Shown: in pieces, positions 1-8,661 of the stretch
Layout: every line of letters begins with the position of its first letter
How positions within the stretch are numbered: the stretch's first letter is position 1
DNA from: Marinobacterium litorale DSM 23545
GTDB lineage: Bacteria; Pseudomonadota; Gammaproteobacteria; Pseudomonadales; Balneatricaceae
Direction: 5' to 3'
Length of the DNA: 64,000 nucleotides
NCBI RefSeq assembly: GCF_000428985.1
Contig: NZ_AUAZ01000016.1
Location: 1-64,000, forward strand
The notes under the pieces: model-generated
Database searches by the model: none
Seen by the model: only the letters and a program-made list of their open reading frames with translations
What the model was told of the DNA's origin: nothing
Program-made: the position numbers and the translations under genes

Positions 1-111
1 CCCGTCCGCCGCTCGTCAGCGGGGTGCAAGCACCCCCTGCTACCGCTCGACTTGCATGTGTTAGGCCTGCCGCCAGCGTTCAATCTGAGCCATGATCAAA
101 CTCTTCAGTTT
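1..111 (-). rRNA. rrs: 16S ribosomal RNA, 5' end only
   Basis: The reverse complement contains the universal 16S 5' segment (AGAGTTTGATCATGGCTCAG) followed by AACGCTGGCGGCAGGCCTAA. By analogy with E. coli the mature 5' end (AAACTGAAGAG) falls at base 111. The gene runs leftward out of the window, so only about 110 nt are present, too little for a species call. It is preceded by boxA and two promoters on the same strand. Confidence 0.97.
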
Positions 112-270
112 AAAAGTTTAATTGGAATCTAAAGAGAGGAATTATCTCTTCGCCATCCTGCTCAAGGTATAAACAACGCTAAATGAATTCACATATAGGT
201 TGCTTGTCTTGAGATATAAGCTTTGTGTGCTTAGATCCTGACAAGCGCCCACACGAATTACCTGATCGAC

Positions 271-282
271 TTGTTAAAGAGC
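271..282 (-). promoter_or_regulatory. rRNA leader boxA antitermination site
   Basis: The minus strand reads GCTCTTTAACAA, the standard boxA core that recruits Nus factors to rRNA leaders. It lies about 160 nt before the mature 16S 5' end and downstream of both promoters, as expected in an rrn leader. Confidence 0.85.
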
Positions 283-371
283 GTGCTGAGCGACTTATGC
301 TTGCCACCGCAGTGGCTGTACCCATCGTCTCAAGCGAGGCGCGCTTTTCAGCGCCTCATAAGGAGGTGCGT

Positions 372-399
372 ATTCTACCGCCTCCGCCTTCAGTGTCAA
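372..399 (-). promoter_or_regulatory. rrn promoter, proximal copy
   Basis: On the minus strand TTGACA (394-399) is followed after 16 bp by TAGAAT (372-377). The downstream discriminator is GC-rich, typical of stringently controlled rRNA promoters. The bases just upstream (400-440) are A-rich on the promoter strand, which would suit an UP element. It is the promoter nearer to the 16S gene. Confidence 0.8.
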
Positions 400-535
400 G
401 CGTTTATTTCGCTTTTCACTGCGATTTTCGTTTTCTCGAATCAACCAAAAGGCTTAATGATTTCAAGAGGTTAGAAAACCGCCTCGCTGTTCCGTCCGGC
501 TCCCGAAGGGGCTGTCGTCTCAAGCGAGGAGGCGC

Positions 536-590
536 ATTCTACAGAGCTGACTGAGGGAGTCAACAGCCATTTGGAAAAAATTTACAAAAA
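536..590 (-). promoter_or_regulatory. rrn promoter, distal copy, with A/T-rich UP-like element
   Basis: On the minus strand TTGACT (558-563) is followed after 16 bp by TAGAAT (536-541), with a GC-rich discriminator. Bases 571-590 form an A/T tract just upstream of the -35, resembling an UP element. The promoter begins only about 55 bp after the tatC stop. The initial transcribed regions of both promoters share a 14-bp identical block (326-339 and 516-529), suggesting one arose by duplication. Confidence 0.75.
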
Positions 591-619
591 GGTGACACTC
601 CAGCTCTTCCAACGACCCT

Positions 620-1375
620 TTACGCCGGACCGGACTCTTCTTCGGTCTTCTTGCGGCCCGTCAGGCGAGCCATCAACAACCCCACTTCAAACAGTAACCA
701 CATCGGTACCGCCAGCAAGCTCTGGGAAATGATATCAGGGGGCGTTAGCAGCATCCCGACCACGAAACAGCCCACGATGACATAAGCGCGTTTAGCCGAA
801 AGCGATGCGACGTCGGTCATGCCAGACCACACCATCAGCAGGGTCGCAACCGGTATTTCGAAGACGACACCAAAGGCAAAGAACAGTTTCAACACAAAGT
901 TCAGGTAGCTGCTTATATCGGTCATCATCGCTACATTCTCGGGCCCAACACTGGTAAAGAAGCCAAACACCAGCGGAAAGACAACGAAATACGCGAAGGC
1001 GACACCGAGGTAAAACAGCAGGATACTGGACAATAAAAGGGGGACAGCCAGCCGCTTTTCATGTTGATAGAGGCCGGGCGCGATAAAAGCCCAAGCTTGA
1101 TGTAGCAGGAAAGGGATCGCCAGAAAAATTGCTGCAACGAGTGTCAGCTTAAAAGGGGCAAAAAACGGCGAGGTTACATCCGTCGCGATCATGCTCGTGC
1201 CTTCCGGCAGCATCGCGGTCAGGGGCGCGGACAACCATTCGTACAGATCGTTGGCGAAATAAAACAGACAAAGAAAAATAATCAGTATCAGAAAGACACT
1301 GTGAAGCAGACGCTGACGCAGCTCGACCAGGTGCGAAATCAGTGGCTGCTCAGGATCGTAATGGGAATCACTCAT
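620..1375 (-). CDS. tatC: Sec-independent protein translocase TatC (copy 1)
   Basis: TatC is the multispanning inner-membrane receptor for twin-arginine signal peptides and works with TatB and TatA to export folded proteins. The 251-residue product has the family N-terminus ([14 protein letters not shown]), the conserved first periplasmic loop around [10 protein letters not shown] and six hydrophobic segments. The start chosen is the ATG at 1375, which overlaps the end of tatB by 8 bp; a start 11 codons upstream is possible but lies inside tatB. It is the last gene of the ubiB-hisI-hisE-tatABC run and directly precedes the rRNA promoters. A close paralogue lies at 47575-48318. Confidence 0.97.
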   Translation of the reverse strand: MSDSHYDPEQPLISHLVELRQRLLHSVFLILIIFLCLFYFANDLYEWLSAPLTAMLPEGTSMIATDVTSPFFAPFKLTLVAAIFLAIPFLLHQAWAFIAPGLYQHEKRLAVPLLLSSILLFYLGVAFAYFVVFPLVFGFFTSVGPENVAMMTDISSYLNFVLKLFFAFGVVFEIPVATLLMVWSGMTDVASLSAKRAYVIVGCFVVGMLLTPPDIISQSLLAVPMWLLFEVGLLMARLTGRKKTEEESGPA

Positions 1376-1733
1376 GTGTTGAAGACTTCTTGCCAGCGGC
1401 TTCGCCATCGCTCTTGGGTATGTCGACTTCCTGCGACTCCGGCGCCGGGCTTTTCTGCTCCCTATTTACCGGGTCCGATTCGTTGGCGCCAAACGGCCGC
1501 CGCATATCGTTAAGCTCCTGATCGAGCTTCTCTTTCTCAATGGCTGTCGTACGACGCAGCTCTTCGACGCGAAGCTCTTCATTGATCTCTCGCTGGATAC
1601 TGCTGACCGACCGCTTTAGCCGCCCCAGCCACAGGCCGCAGGTTTTAGCAGCCAAAGGCAGTTTTTCAGGCCCAAGAACCAGCAGCGCAACAACGCCGAT
1701 CAGCAGGAGTTCTGCAAATCCGATATCAAACAT
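1368..1733 (-). CDS. tatB: Sec-independent protein translocase TatB (copy 1)
   Basis: TatB pairs with TatC in the twin-arginine receptor complex. The 121-residue protein starts [20 protein letters not shown], with the single N-terminal membrane helix, the glutamate at position 8 and the GPEKLP hinge characteristic of TatB, followed by an amphipathic helix and a charged, poorly conserved tail. It sits 15 bp after tatA and overlaps tatC, indicating one transcript. The paralogue at 47261 has a shorter tail. Confidence 0.96.
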   Translation of the reverse strand: MFDIGFAELLLIGVVALLVLGPEKLPLAAKTCGLWLGRLKRSVSSIQREINEELRVEELRRTTAIEKEKLDQELNDMRRPFGANESDPVNREQKSPAPESQEVDIPKSDGEAAGKKSSTHE

Positions 1734-1748
1734 CGACAGCGGCTGCGC

Positions 1749-2006
1749 TTAACGACCGTCAGATTTGTGCTCGCTTTTAGCGGCACTCGATTCGGGCTCT
1801 TTAAATTGAGCATCCTCTTTTTTATCCAGCGCCTTATCAGACTTATCCTCTTCATCCTTGGAGTCGTCATTCATCGCTTTTTTGAAGCCCTTGACGGCAC
1901 TACCCACGTCGCCTCCGAGGTTACGCAGCTTCTTGGTACCAAAAAGCAGGATGATGATGCCGAGGACAATAACCAATTGCCAGATACTGATTCCACCAAA
2001 GCCCAT
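1749..2006 (-). CDS. tatA: Sec-independent protein translocase TatA (copy 1)
   Basis: TatA oligomerises to form the transient pore of the Tat translocase. The 85-residue product has the short N-terminal helix ([18 protein letters not shown]), the FGTKKLR hinge and an amphipathic helix, then a highly charged tail rich in Lys, Asp and Glu. It is the first of the three tat genes and follows hisE by about 48 bp on the same strand. It closely resembles the second TatA at 47004 in its first 45 residues and diverges in the tail. Confidence 0.96.
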   Translation of the reverse strand: MGFGGISIWQLVIVLGIIILLFGTKKLRNLGGDVGSAVKGFKKAMNDDSKDEEDKSDKALDKKEDAQFKEPESSAAKSEHKSDGR

Positions 2007-2054
2007 GTATTCACTCCCAACGAGGCGATTACCCCGCAGATATCTTAGTTAAAC

Positions 2055-2387
2055 TTAATTGCCGCCACGTGAGGCTTTCTCTTCAAGCCCCGAAAGATCA
2101 AAACGTCGCGCCAGTTCATTCAAAACCACATCGGGCTTTTCGCCCAGATGAGAGAGCATGACCAAGGAGTGGAACCACAGGTCCGCCGTCTCGTAGATCA
2201 CGTCTTTGTTATCGCCGGAGAGCTTCGCGTCCTTCGCCGCGATAATCGTCTCAACCGATTCCTCGCCCACCTTTTCCAATATTTTATTCAAACCTTTGGC
2301 ATGCAGGCTGGCTACGTAGGAACTGTCCGGTGAAGCGGTCTTACGCTGCTCCAGCACCTCGCTCAATTGAGCCAAGACGTCGCTCAT
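2055..2387 (-). CDS. hisE: Phosphoribosyl-ATP pyrophosphatase HisE
   Basis: HisE hydrolyses phosphoribosyl-ATP to phosphoribosyl-AMP and diphosphate, the second step of histidine biosynthesis, in the cytosol. The 110-residue protein shows the all-alpha MazG-like motifs [13 protein letters not shown] and [14 protein letters not shown], where the glutamates and aspartate bind Mg2+. Its ATG overlaps the stop of hisI by 4 bp. HisE and HisI are separate genes here, as in Pseudomonas, not the fused HisIE of enterics. Confidence 0.95.
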   Translation of the reverse strand: MSDVLAQLSEVLEQRKTASPDSSYVASLHAKGLNKILEKVGEESVETIIAAKDAKLSGDNKDVIYETADLWFHSLVMLSHLGEKPDVVLNELARRFDLSGLEEKASRGGN

Positions 2388-2791
2388 GACTTCTCCCCCT
2401 TACCTGCATAAATCGATTCCGGGTCTTTCCGGACATCATCGGTAATCTGCCACGTCCGATCAGCGTCCAGACGACGATAAAAACAGCTCTCACGGCCTGT
2501 ATGGCATGCAATCTCACCCAGCTGCTCCACCTGCAGCAGGACGACATCACTATCACAGTCCAGCCGCACCTCATGAAGCCGCTGCACATGCCCCGATTCT
2601 TCTCCCTTACGCCAAAGCTTACCGCGGGAACGCGACCAATAGATCGCTCTCCCTTCTTCGACTGAGAGCTTGAGCGATTCGGCATTCATCCAGGCCATCA
2701 TCAATATGCGACCGGAGCGAAAATCCTGCGCGATGGCAGGCACCAACCCCTGCCCATCCCATTTTATCTGTTCAAGCCAGTCGTCTGTCAT
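2384..2791 (-). CDS. hisI: Phosphoribosyl-AMP cyclohydrolase HisI
   Basis: HisI opens the purine ring of phosphoribosyl-AMP, the third step of histidine biosynthesis. The 135-residue product contains [12 protein letters not shown] and [12 protein letters not shown], which carry the Cys and acidic residues that bind Zn2+ and Mg2+ in this family. It is translationally coupled to hisE through a 4-bp overlap. The hisIE pair sits between ubiB and tatA, a conserved but functionally unrelated neighbourhood in Pseudomonas-like genomes. Confidence 0.95.
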   Translation of the reverse strand: MTDDWLEQIKWDGQGLVPAIAQDFRSGRILMMAWMNAESLKLSVEEGRAIYWSRSRGKLWRKGEESGHVQRLHEVRLDCDSDVVLLQVEQLGEIACHTGRESCFYRRLDADRTWQITDDVRKDPESIYAGKGEKS

Positions 2792-2870
2792 CCCGTTATC
2801 TCAAAGCCTGTTGGTTCGTAGCAAAGCGCAAGAATACCCGATCACACCGGGTCTAACCACACAGCGAGGC

Positions 2871-4502
2871 TCAGGCACGCCAGAGCGCTGCCACACCCGC
2901 CAGACTAAAAAGCCAGCCATACCAGGGCATACTATCAAGAGCGGACCTTACTTCCGGCTGCGTGGTCATCGCCGCCAACAGAATCAACAACCCGCCCAGC
3001 ACCAGAGAACGCCGGCCCCGCCTCGCATCATGCCGGAACGCCTCCGACCGCAGCTCAACCAAAGACCGCTGAGTATCCTCCAGACGGCGCATCTGCTGCA
3101 ATCCATCGTAGATCAGCTGCGGCATATGAGGCAGCTTGTCCAGCCAATCCGGTGCCTGCTGCCTCATCTTTCTATAGACTGCGCGCGGCCCCATCCGTTC
3201 ACGCATCCACTTTTCCAGAAACGGCTTGGCCGTTTTCCAAAGATCGAGGTCCGGATAGAGCTGACGCCCCAACCCCTCAATATTAAGCAGCGTCTTTTGC
3301 AGCAGTACGAGCTGAGGCTGTACTTCCATGTTGAAGCGGCGTGCTGTCTGGAACAGCCCCAGCAGCACCATTCCAAAAGAGATATCCTTCAGCGGTTTCT
3401 CAAAAATCGGCTCACAAACACTGCGGATGGCGGTTTCAAATGCATTCACATTGGTATCGGCCGGCACCCAGCCGGAGTCGATATGCAGCTGTGCAACCTG
3501 ACGGTAGTCACGCTTGAAGAAGGCCAGTATATTGCGGGCCAGATAGCTTTGATCTTCCGGTGTCAGGGCTCCGATGATCCCAAAGTCCACCGCGATATAA
3601 CGGGGATTGCTCGGGTCATCCGGGGATACAAAAATGTTGCCCGGATGCATATCGGCATGAAAGAAGCTGTCTCGAAAAACCTGTGTAAAAAATATCTCGA
3701 CACCCCGTTCCGCCAGCACCTTCATATCTGTTTCACGGCGATGCAACTGTTCCACATCAGCGATGGGGATGCCGTAGATTCGTTCCATGACCAACACATT
3801 CTGCCGGGTCATGTCCCAGAATACTTCCGGCACATAGAGCATTTCTGAACCATCAAAATTACGACGCAACTGGGAGCCGTTTGCCGCTTCCTTGCGCAGG
3901 TCCAACTCATCGAAGATGGTTTGCTCATACTCCGCAACCACTTCCACGGGCCGCAGACGGCGCCCTTCCGACCAGAGTTTCTGCACCATATGAGCCAGGG
4001 TGTACAGCAACCCAACGTCCTGACGGATCACAGACGCGATTCCAGGACGAATCACTTTGACGACAACGGCTTTGCCATCATGCAACCGCGCCCCATGAAC
4101 CTGGGCGACGGATGCCGAAGCAATCGGATCCACACAAAACTCAGCGAACAGCTCGCCCACCGGCCGTCCCAGCGAACGCTCAATAATCATCCGCGCCTGC
4201 TCACTGGCGAAGGGGGGGACCCGGTCCTGTAATCGCGCCAGCTCCACCGCCAGATCATCCGGTAGCAGGTCCCGGCGGGTCGAAAGCATCTGCCCGAATT
4301 TGATAAATACCGGGCCCAGAGCCTCCAATGCCAAACGAAGCCGCACCCCACGGGGCTCGTGTACCCGAATAAACCAGCGCGAGGGCAGAAACAGCAGGAA
4401 AAAACGCAGATAGCCGGGCAGCGGCGCTTCCAGCAGGAAGGTATCCAAGCGGTATTGCGCAACCACACGAGCAATTTTTAACAGGCGGAAAACCGTACGC
4501 AC
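2871..4502 (-). CDS. ubiB: Ubiquinone biosynthesis ATPase/kinase-like protein UbiB
   Basis: UbiB is an atypical ADCK-family kinase-like ATPase required for ubiquinone synthesis at the inner membrane. The 543-residue product is the usual length. It has the KxGQ-type motif in [11 protein letters not shown], the alanine-rich loop [13 protein letters not shown] in place of a glycine-rich loop, the catalytic-loop region [11 protein letters not shown], and two hydrophobic segments at the C-terminus (about 500-518 and 525-540). It heads the ubiB-hisIE-tatABC run. No ubiE or ubiJ lies next to it within the window; the neighbour upstream is a diguanylate cyclase. Confidence 0.96.
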   Translation of the reverse strand: MRTVFRLLKIARVVAQYRLDTFLLEAPLPGYLRFFLLFLPSRWFIRVHEPRGVRLRLALEALGPVFIKFGQMLSTRRDLLPDDLAVELARLQDRVPPFASEQARMIIERSLGRPVGELFAEFCVDPIASASVAQVHGARLHDGKAVVVKVIRPGIASVIRQDVGLLYTLAHMVQKLWSEGRRLRPVEVVAEYEQTIFDELDLRKEAANGSQLRRNFDGSEMLYVPEVFWDMTRQNVLVMERIYGIPIADVEQLHRRETDMKVLAERGVEIFFTQVFRDSFFHADMHPGNIFVSPDDPSNPRYIAVDFGIIGALTPEDQSYLARNILAFFKRDYRQVAQLHIDSGWVPADTNVNAFETAIRSVCEPIFEKPLKDISFGMVLLGLFQTARRFNMEVQPQLVLLQKTLLNIEGLGRQLYPDLDLWKTAKPFLEKWMRERMGPRAVYRKMRQQAPDWLDKLPHMPQLIYDGLQQMRRLEDTQRSLVELRSEAFRHDARRGRRSLVLGGLLILLAAMTTQPEVRSALDSMPWYGWLFSLAGVAALWRA

Positions 4503-4556
4503 GAATCAACTCCGATAAGGGGCGGGGCAGGAACAGAACAGAAAAACGATGAGATA

Positions 4557-6125
4557 TCACTCGGATCCGATAACGCGGTCCCGGCCCCCCTCCTTGGCTC
4601 GATACAGCGCGCAGTCCGCTCGCCCAAACAGGGTCTCGGCATCATCATCGGGCTGAACCTCGGCAACGCCGAAGGACGCGGTCACCATAACCGGCTCGCC
4701 CTTAAAGTTGAACGGGCTTGCTTTAACGGCCTCTCTGAGCTTGTCAGCCGCGACCAAAGAATCACGTTTACCGGTAGAAGGAAAGAGCAGCACGAACTCC
4801 TCTCCGCCATAGCGAGCGATAAAGTCACTTCCCCTCAAGTTTCGCTGCAACACCCTCGCCACCAGCCGCAACACCTTGTCACCGGCCAGATGTCCATACT
4901 CATCGTTAATCCGCTTAAAACGGTCCAGGTCGACCACCGCAACCGAAAACGGCGTATTATAGCGCTGCCAGCGTTCAAGTTCAGTGGCAAGCTGATCATC
5001 GTATGCAGCTCGATTCGGCAAGCCAGTCAGCGGGTCAGTCCGGGCCTTGACCCGCTCCTCTTCCATTCTCGAGCGAACGCGACCGGCCTCAACCTCCATC
5101 TGCTCAACCCTTTCCACCAGCGCATCGTAGCGTTGCTGCATCCGACCTTCTCGCTCGCTCTCATGATCCTTGTAGCGGTCCATGGTACGAACGATGGACG
5201 TTAGCTGTTCGGCCACCGCTTTTTTCAGGGAGAGTAAATCGTTGGAGGATTTGACGCTCTGATGGAGTTTGCTGACATCACGACGAACCTTGTGATCCAG
5301 CTGCTGATGTGCCTCAAACGCTCGACTCTCTTCCTGACGACTCTGTGACAGGAAATCCTGCACATAGGTGAGTTGCTCATTCAGGCTCAGCAGGTAAGTT
5401 TCAAATTCCTGATGCTCAAGCCCCGTAGACAGTCTGGCCAATTTGACCAGCGAGGCCATCACATCGGGCAGGTCTGCCGCCGGGATACCCTTTTCGATCC
5501 GCGCGATCAGTTCACGAGCAAGTGCCAGACCCGAGGCTTCGATATTAAGCGCTTCGATCAGGTTCAGCATCTCTGTGGCGATGCGGCTCTCGAGCATCTC
5601 CAGATCCACCACATCGTTGGGGTCGGAGGCGCTCAGTGCGAAAGAGTGTTCATTCTCGGCCTGAGCGGGCAGCAGCCCTTTTTGAAGTTCGACCAACTCC
5701 TGCAGCAACTCAGCCAACTTGTAAAAGTGCTCGGCCGCTTCCGGCACCCGGCGCTCACTGGCGTTGAGCAGGTTGGTGAAGGGCTCGCTTTGATTGATTG
5801 AACGGAGCTGGTTGATCCAGCGCTCAAAGCCAACACGAATATCCTTACTCACCGACAGCCGCTGATCATCAAGCAGTTTGATCTGTCGTTCGACCCGACC
5901 CAGTACACGATCAAACTGACCATTGATATCGGGCTTGCGCATCATCTGCAGCAATAAATCAAGTTCTGCATCCAGCGCAGCACTCTGCCCTCGAAGCCCC
6001 AGCGCCAGCTGGCTGCTTAGCGCCCGGCCCCGGGAAGCGGTACTATCCGTGTCTCTCTGTAGGGCCTCGCACTCCTGCGCCAGCTCTTTGTACTTCTGCT
6101 TCCAGTCGTCCTGCTCTAACGCCAC
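4557..6125 (-). CDS. Diguanylate cyclase (GGDEF domain), cytosolic
   Basis: The C-terminal third is a complete GGDEF domain with the active-site motif RYGGEEF and an upstream RGSD that fits the product-inhibition I-site, so it should make cyclic-di-GMP and be feedback-inhibited. The first 340 residues are mostly helical and include a coiled-coil-like stretch (about 250-350) before the GGDEF domain; no membrane segment is visible. A diguanylate cyclase stands at the same place near dsbA and cytochrome c4 in Pseudomonas aeruginosa, as I recall, so this is probably a conserved core gene. Its signal input is unknown. Confidence 0.9.
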   Translation of the reverse strand: MALEQDDWKQKYKELAQECEALQRDTDSTASRGRALSSQLALGLRGQSAALDAELDLLLQMMRKPDINGQFDRVLGRVERQIKLLDDQRLSVSKDIRVGFERWINQLRSINQSEPFTNLLNASERRVPEAAEHFYKLAELLQELVELQKGLLPAQAENEHSFALSASDPNDVVDLEMLESRIATEMLNLIEALNIEASGLALARELIARIEKGIPAADLPDVMASLVKLARLSTGLEHQEFETYLLSLNEQLTYVQDFLSQSRQEESRAFEAHQQLDHKVRRDVSKLHQSVKSSNDLLSLKKAVAEQLTSIVRTMDRYKDHESEREGRMQQRYDALVERVEQMEVEAGRVRSRMEEERVKARTDPLTGLPNRAAYDDQLATELERWQRYNTPFSVAVVDLDRFKRINDEYGHLAGDKVLRLVARVLQRNLRGSDFIARYGGEEFVLLFPSTGKRDSLVAADKLREAVKASPFNFKGEPVMVTASFGVAEVQPDDDAETLFGRADCALYRAKEGGRDRVIGSE

Positions 6126-6232
6126 GGGAACCGCTCCAAACTACGGCTTGCGCTGTTCAACTCTTCGACACAGCGGGTCTAATTCTGATCATTGTCAGGG
6201 AAATATATCATGCCGGGGGCCGGTTAAAAGAC

Positions 6233-6259
6233 AAAAACCGCTCGATATGAGCGGTTTTT
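6233..6259 (-). terminator. Rho-independent terminator after dsbA
   Basis: A perfect hairpin of CCGCTC and GAGCGG around a 5-nt loop is flanked by five A's on one side and five T's on the other. It can work in both directions; on the minus strand it lies 22 bp after the dsbA stop codon. Confidence 0.9.
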
Positions 6260-6281
6260 GGGCGGGGATCAAAAAGCGCGA

Positions 6282-6911
6282 TCAGTTCTGCGCTTTTTCT
6301 TTCTCTACCAAATAGCTGACAACTTTCAGCATCCCCTCATGTCCACCGGCGGACTCAGCGGTGACGCGATATTTACCATTAACGATCATCGAAGGGACAC
6401 CGGTAATTCCATAACCCCGCGCCTTGGACTCGCCCTGCTTGAGCTTCATATCCACCGCAAAGGAGTTGTACTGTTTTTTAAACGTGTCGGCATCAACGCC
6501 ATAATCTGCGTAGAAATCCGCCAGATCATCCGCAGAGCGGAACCGTTTACGTTGCACATGAACCGCATCAAACATAGCCTGGTGCGTTTCCTCGACTTTA
6601 TCCAGCAGATCAGCCACGTAGTAAGCGCGCGCCATCGGCTCCCAGCTGCGCCCGAACACCACCGGAATGTTCACCAGTTTCACATCATCAGACTGTTGTG
6701 CTTTCCAGTGCTGCAGCAGGGGCTCAAAGCTGTTGCAGTGAGGACAGAGATAGCCAAACATCTCCACCACTTCAACCGCATCCCCCTTGGTTGTTGTCGG
6801 TACCGGCTGAGCGATTCGCTCGTACTGAACACCCTCACGGTAAGGCTCATCCGCAGCTACTGCTGACAAAGAGATCAGCGCTGCTGCAACGGCAACTAGC
6901 CATTTTTTCAT
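6282..6911 (-). CDS. dsbA: Thiol:disulfide interchange protein DsbA
   Basis: Periplasmic oxidase that introduces disulfide bonds into exported proteins. The 209-residue precursor has a signal peptide (MKKWLVAVAAALISLSAVAA), a thioredoxin-fold active site CPHC near residue 50 and the cis-proline loop TGVPSMIVNGKYRV near residue 167. The start is the only one giving a good signal peptide and has a Shine-Dalgarno-like AGGAG just upstream. It is monocistronic, bounded by terminators on both sides, and follows cytochrome c4 on the same strand. Confidence 0.96.
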   Translation of the reverse strand: MKKWLVAVAAALISLSAVAADEPYREGVQYERIAQPVPTTTKGDAVEVVEMFGYLCPHCNSFEPLLQHWKAQQSDDVKLVNIPVVFGRSWEPMARAYYVADLLDKVEETHQAMFDAVHVQRKRFRSADDLADFYADYGVDADTFKKQYNSFAVDMKLKQGESKARGYGITGVPSMIVNGKYRVTAESAGGHEGMLKVVSYLVEKEKAQN

Positions 6912-6992
6912 TACATTACACTCCTGGTAGACAATCAGTCCCTCAACAGACCCGCAAAAACCCGTAAAAGTTCAGCGAACCCCAGAGACACC

Positions 6993-7014
6993 AAAGGCAG
7001 CCGAAGCTGCCTTT
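6993..7014 (-). terminator. UUCG hairpin terminator after cytochrome c4 gene
   Basis: The minus strand forms AAAGGCAGC, a TTCG tetraloop and GCTGCCTTT, an extra-stable C(UUCG)G hairpin 27 bp after the cytochrome c4 stop codon. The trailing T-tract is short, so termination may be partial. Confidence 0.7.
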
Positions 7015-7040
7015 GAAAAGCACGAAGACCGGGCACTGAA

Positions 7041-7643
7041 TCAGTACAGACCCTGCACGTACTGAGCAACCGCCTTCATATCAGACTCGCTCATCTTCAC
7101 GGCAATATCACGCATCATGCCTGACGGATCATTGTTACGCTCACCCGCTGCAAATTTCTTCAGCGTGCTTTCCACGTAACCGGCATGTTGACCGCTGAGG
7201 GCCGGGAAAGCCGCGGCTTCGTTACCCTGGCCGTTTGGAGAGTGACAGGCGGTACACGCCGCAACACCCTTGTCGGCGATGCCGGCACGGTAGATCTCTT
7301 GACCCGCGGTAACCTGATCAGCCGCCGCCTGGCCTACAGCCACATTGTTGCTGGCGAAGTACGCTGCAATATCCGCCAGGTCCTGGTCGCTCAGGTTATC
7401 CAGCATGCCGGTCATCTCAGGGATGCTGCGCGCACCACTTTTGATATCATTCAACTGCTTGAGCAGGTAGCTGGCGTTCTGGCCCGCCAGTTTCGGGAAG
7501 TTCGGCGCTGCACTGTTACCATCGGCACCGTGACAAGCCGCGCAAACGGCAGTTTTCTGCTGGCCCGCCGCTGCATCGCCCGCTGCATGTGCAACGCCGG
7601 TGATGCCGAGGCTTACCAGTAAGCTGATCAGTAGTTTGTTCAT
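7041..7643 (-). CDS. Dihaem cytochrome c4
   Basis: Periplasmic dihaem electron carrier that passes electrons from the bc1 complex towards terminal oxidases. The 200-residue precursor has a signal peptide (MNKLLISLLVSLGITGVAHA) and two cytochrome c domains, each with a CxxCH haem site: CAACHG near residue 35 and CTACHS near residue 131. The two halves look like a tandem duplication, as in all c4 proteins. A TATAAT hexamer on the minus strand at 7769-7774 is a plausible -10. It is divergent from engB, the same arrangement as in Pseudomonas. Confidence 0.95.
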   Translation of the reverse strand: MNKLLISLLVSLGITGVAHAAGDAAAGQQKTAVCAACHGADGNSAAPNFPKLAGQNASYLLKQLNDIKSGARSIPEMTGMLDNLSDQDLADIAAYFASNNVAVGQAAADQVTAGQEIYRAGIADKGVAACTACHSPNGQGNEAAAFPALSGQHAGYVESTLKKFAAGERNNDPSGMMRDIAVKMSESDMKAVAQYVQGLY

Positions 7644-7834
7644 TGACTAACCCAGACCCCTGTAAGACTAAAAAGTGTGTTATTTCCGCCGCTTGTGGCG
7701 GCGAAAACATCCGAAGTCATGCTTTCCCTGACTGGAGCGCAAACCAGATCGCGGGTAAAATTGGCGGCATTATAAACCAATATCCCCACAAACTGGAACG
7801 TATATGTTAGTCGGGGGTCAGACAACGGATTCTC

Positions 7835-8476
7835 ATGTCCTCCAGCGAACCGGTTATTCAGTACAATTCTGCACGTTACAGCACCAGTGCCAACAAGCTC
7901 GACCAGTGCCCGCCCGATGAGGGGGCCGAAGTCGCGTTTGCCGGCCGATCCAACGCTGGAAAATCCAGTGCAATCAATGCGCTGACCCAGCAAAATCAAC
8001 TGGCCCGGGTGTCCAAAACACCGGGCCGAACGCAGCTGATCAACTTCTTCGACCTGAATCTGGAAGGGATGCGCCTGGTTGACCTGCCCGGTTATGGCTA
8101 TGCCAAGGTGCCGCTGGCCCTCAAACAGCACTGGCAGAAACACCTTGATGCATATTTGCAACACCGCGAGTGTCTACGTGGCGTGGTATTGGTGATGGAT
8201 ATTCGCCACCCGATGAAAGAGTTCGACCAGATGATGGTGGATTGGTGTGCCGCCACCGGCGTTCCTCTGCATGTTCTTCTGACCAAGTCAGACAAACTGA
8301 AAAAAGGCCCGGCACAAAGTACGCTACTGTCTCTGCGCAAGGCCCTGACCGAGGTTCTGGGCGATGCAGTATCGGTACAGACTTTCTCGGCTCTGAAGAA
8401 AACCGGTGTGGATCAGTTACGTGCAAGACTGGATAGCTGGCTACTCCCCCCGGAAGGGGCTGATCAGGAAGCATAA
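7835..8476 (+). CDS. engB: Ribosome biogenesis GTPase EngB (YihA/YsxC)
   Basis: Essential GTP-binding protein that helps large-subunit assembly. The 213-residue product has the G1 motif GRSNAGKSS near residue 38, G3 DLPGYG near 84 and G4 TKSD near 150, with typical family length. It is convergent with polA across a 185-bp intergenic region that holds a predicted sRNA, the same layout as Spot 42 in E. coli and ErsA in Pseudomonas. Confidence 0.96.
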   Translation: MSSSEPVIQYNSARYSTSANKLDQCPPDEGAEVAFAGRSNAGKSSAINALTQQNQLARVSKTPGRTQLINFFDLNLEGMRLVDLPGYGYAKVPLALKQHWQKHLDAYLQHRECLRGVVLVMDIRHPMKEFDQMMVDWCAATGVPLHVLLTKSDKLKKGPAQSTLLSLRKALTEVLGDAVSVQTFSALKKTGVDQLRARLDSWLLPPEGADQEA

Positions 8477-8494
8477 GCCCCGCTTACACCGGGC

Positions 8495-8611
8495 AAAAGA
8501 AAACCCCGATGCCGTGAAGGGGAAGGAAACGGCGATCGGGGTCAGCATCTTTGTCATGACAGATTAAGACCGCCTCTTCCTCTCGGCTGCATCCTGGGCA
8601 GCTGCGATCTT
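8495..8611 (-). ncRNA. ErsA/Spot 42-position small RNA candidate
   Basis: The polA-engB gap encodes on the minus strand a predicted transcript of about 115 nt. Its 3' end is a strong intrinsic terminator: accccgat plus gccgt (8503-8515) pairs with acggc and atcggggt (8529-8542), one bulged base, followed by a T-rich run (8495-8502). The terminator loop on the RNA is TTCCTTCCCCTTC, a C-rich sequence able to pair with Shine-Dalgarno sites. A 5' hairpin (GCTGC/GCAGC) precedes it. Position and strand match Spot 42 and Pseudomonas ErsA, and the promoter looks sigma-E/AlgU-like as for ErsA. Homology to ErsA is my inference from position, promoter and loop; I could not align the sequences. Confidence 0.78.
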
Positions 8612-8617
8612 ATAAAC

Positions 8618-8644
8618 TCTGACGCCCCTTTTTCGTCAAAGTTC
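8618..8644 (-). promoter_or_regulatory. Sigma-E/AlgU-type promoter for the small RNA
   Basis: On the minus strand GAACTT (8639-8644) is followed after exactly 16 bp by TCAGA (8618-8622), close to the extracytoplasmic-stress consensus GAACTT-N16/17-TCtga. An overlapping sigma-70-like alternative is TTGACG with TTATAA 18 bp downstream. The predicted start near 8611 gives an RNA of about 115 nt, similar to ErsA. Confidence 0.65.
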
Positions 8645-8661
8645 ACCCGACCGACAAAAAA

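Noticed and set aside
225-554. 109-codon frame in the rRNA leader
   Set aside because: It lies opposite the boxA and both rRNA promoters, has no ribosome site and no similarity.
2670-3848. 392-codon open frame on the plus strand
   Set aside because: It is antisense to hisI and ubiB, which have clear family motifs; the translated product is Pro/Gln/His-rich with no recognisable domain.
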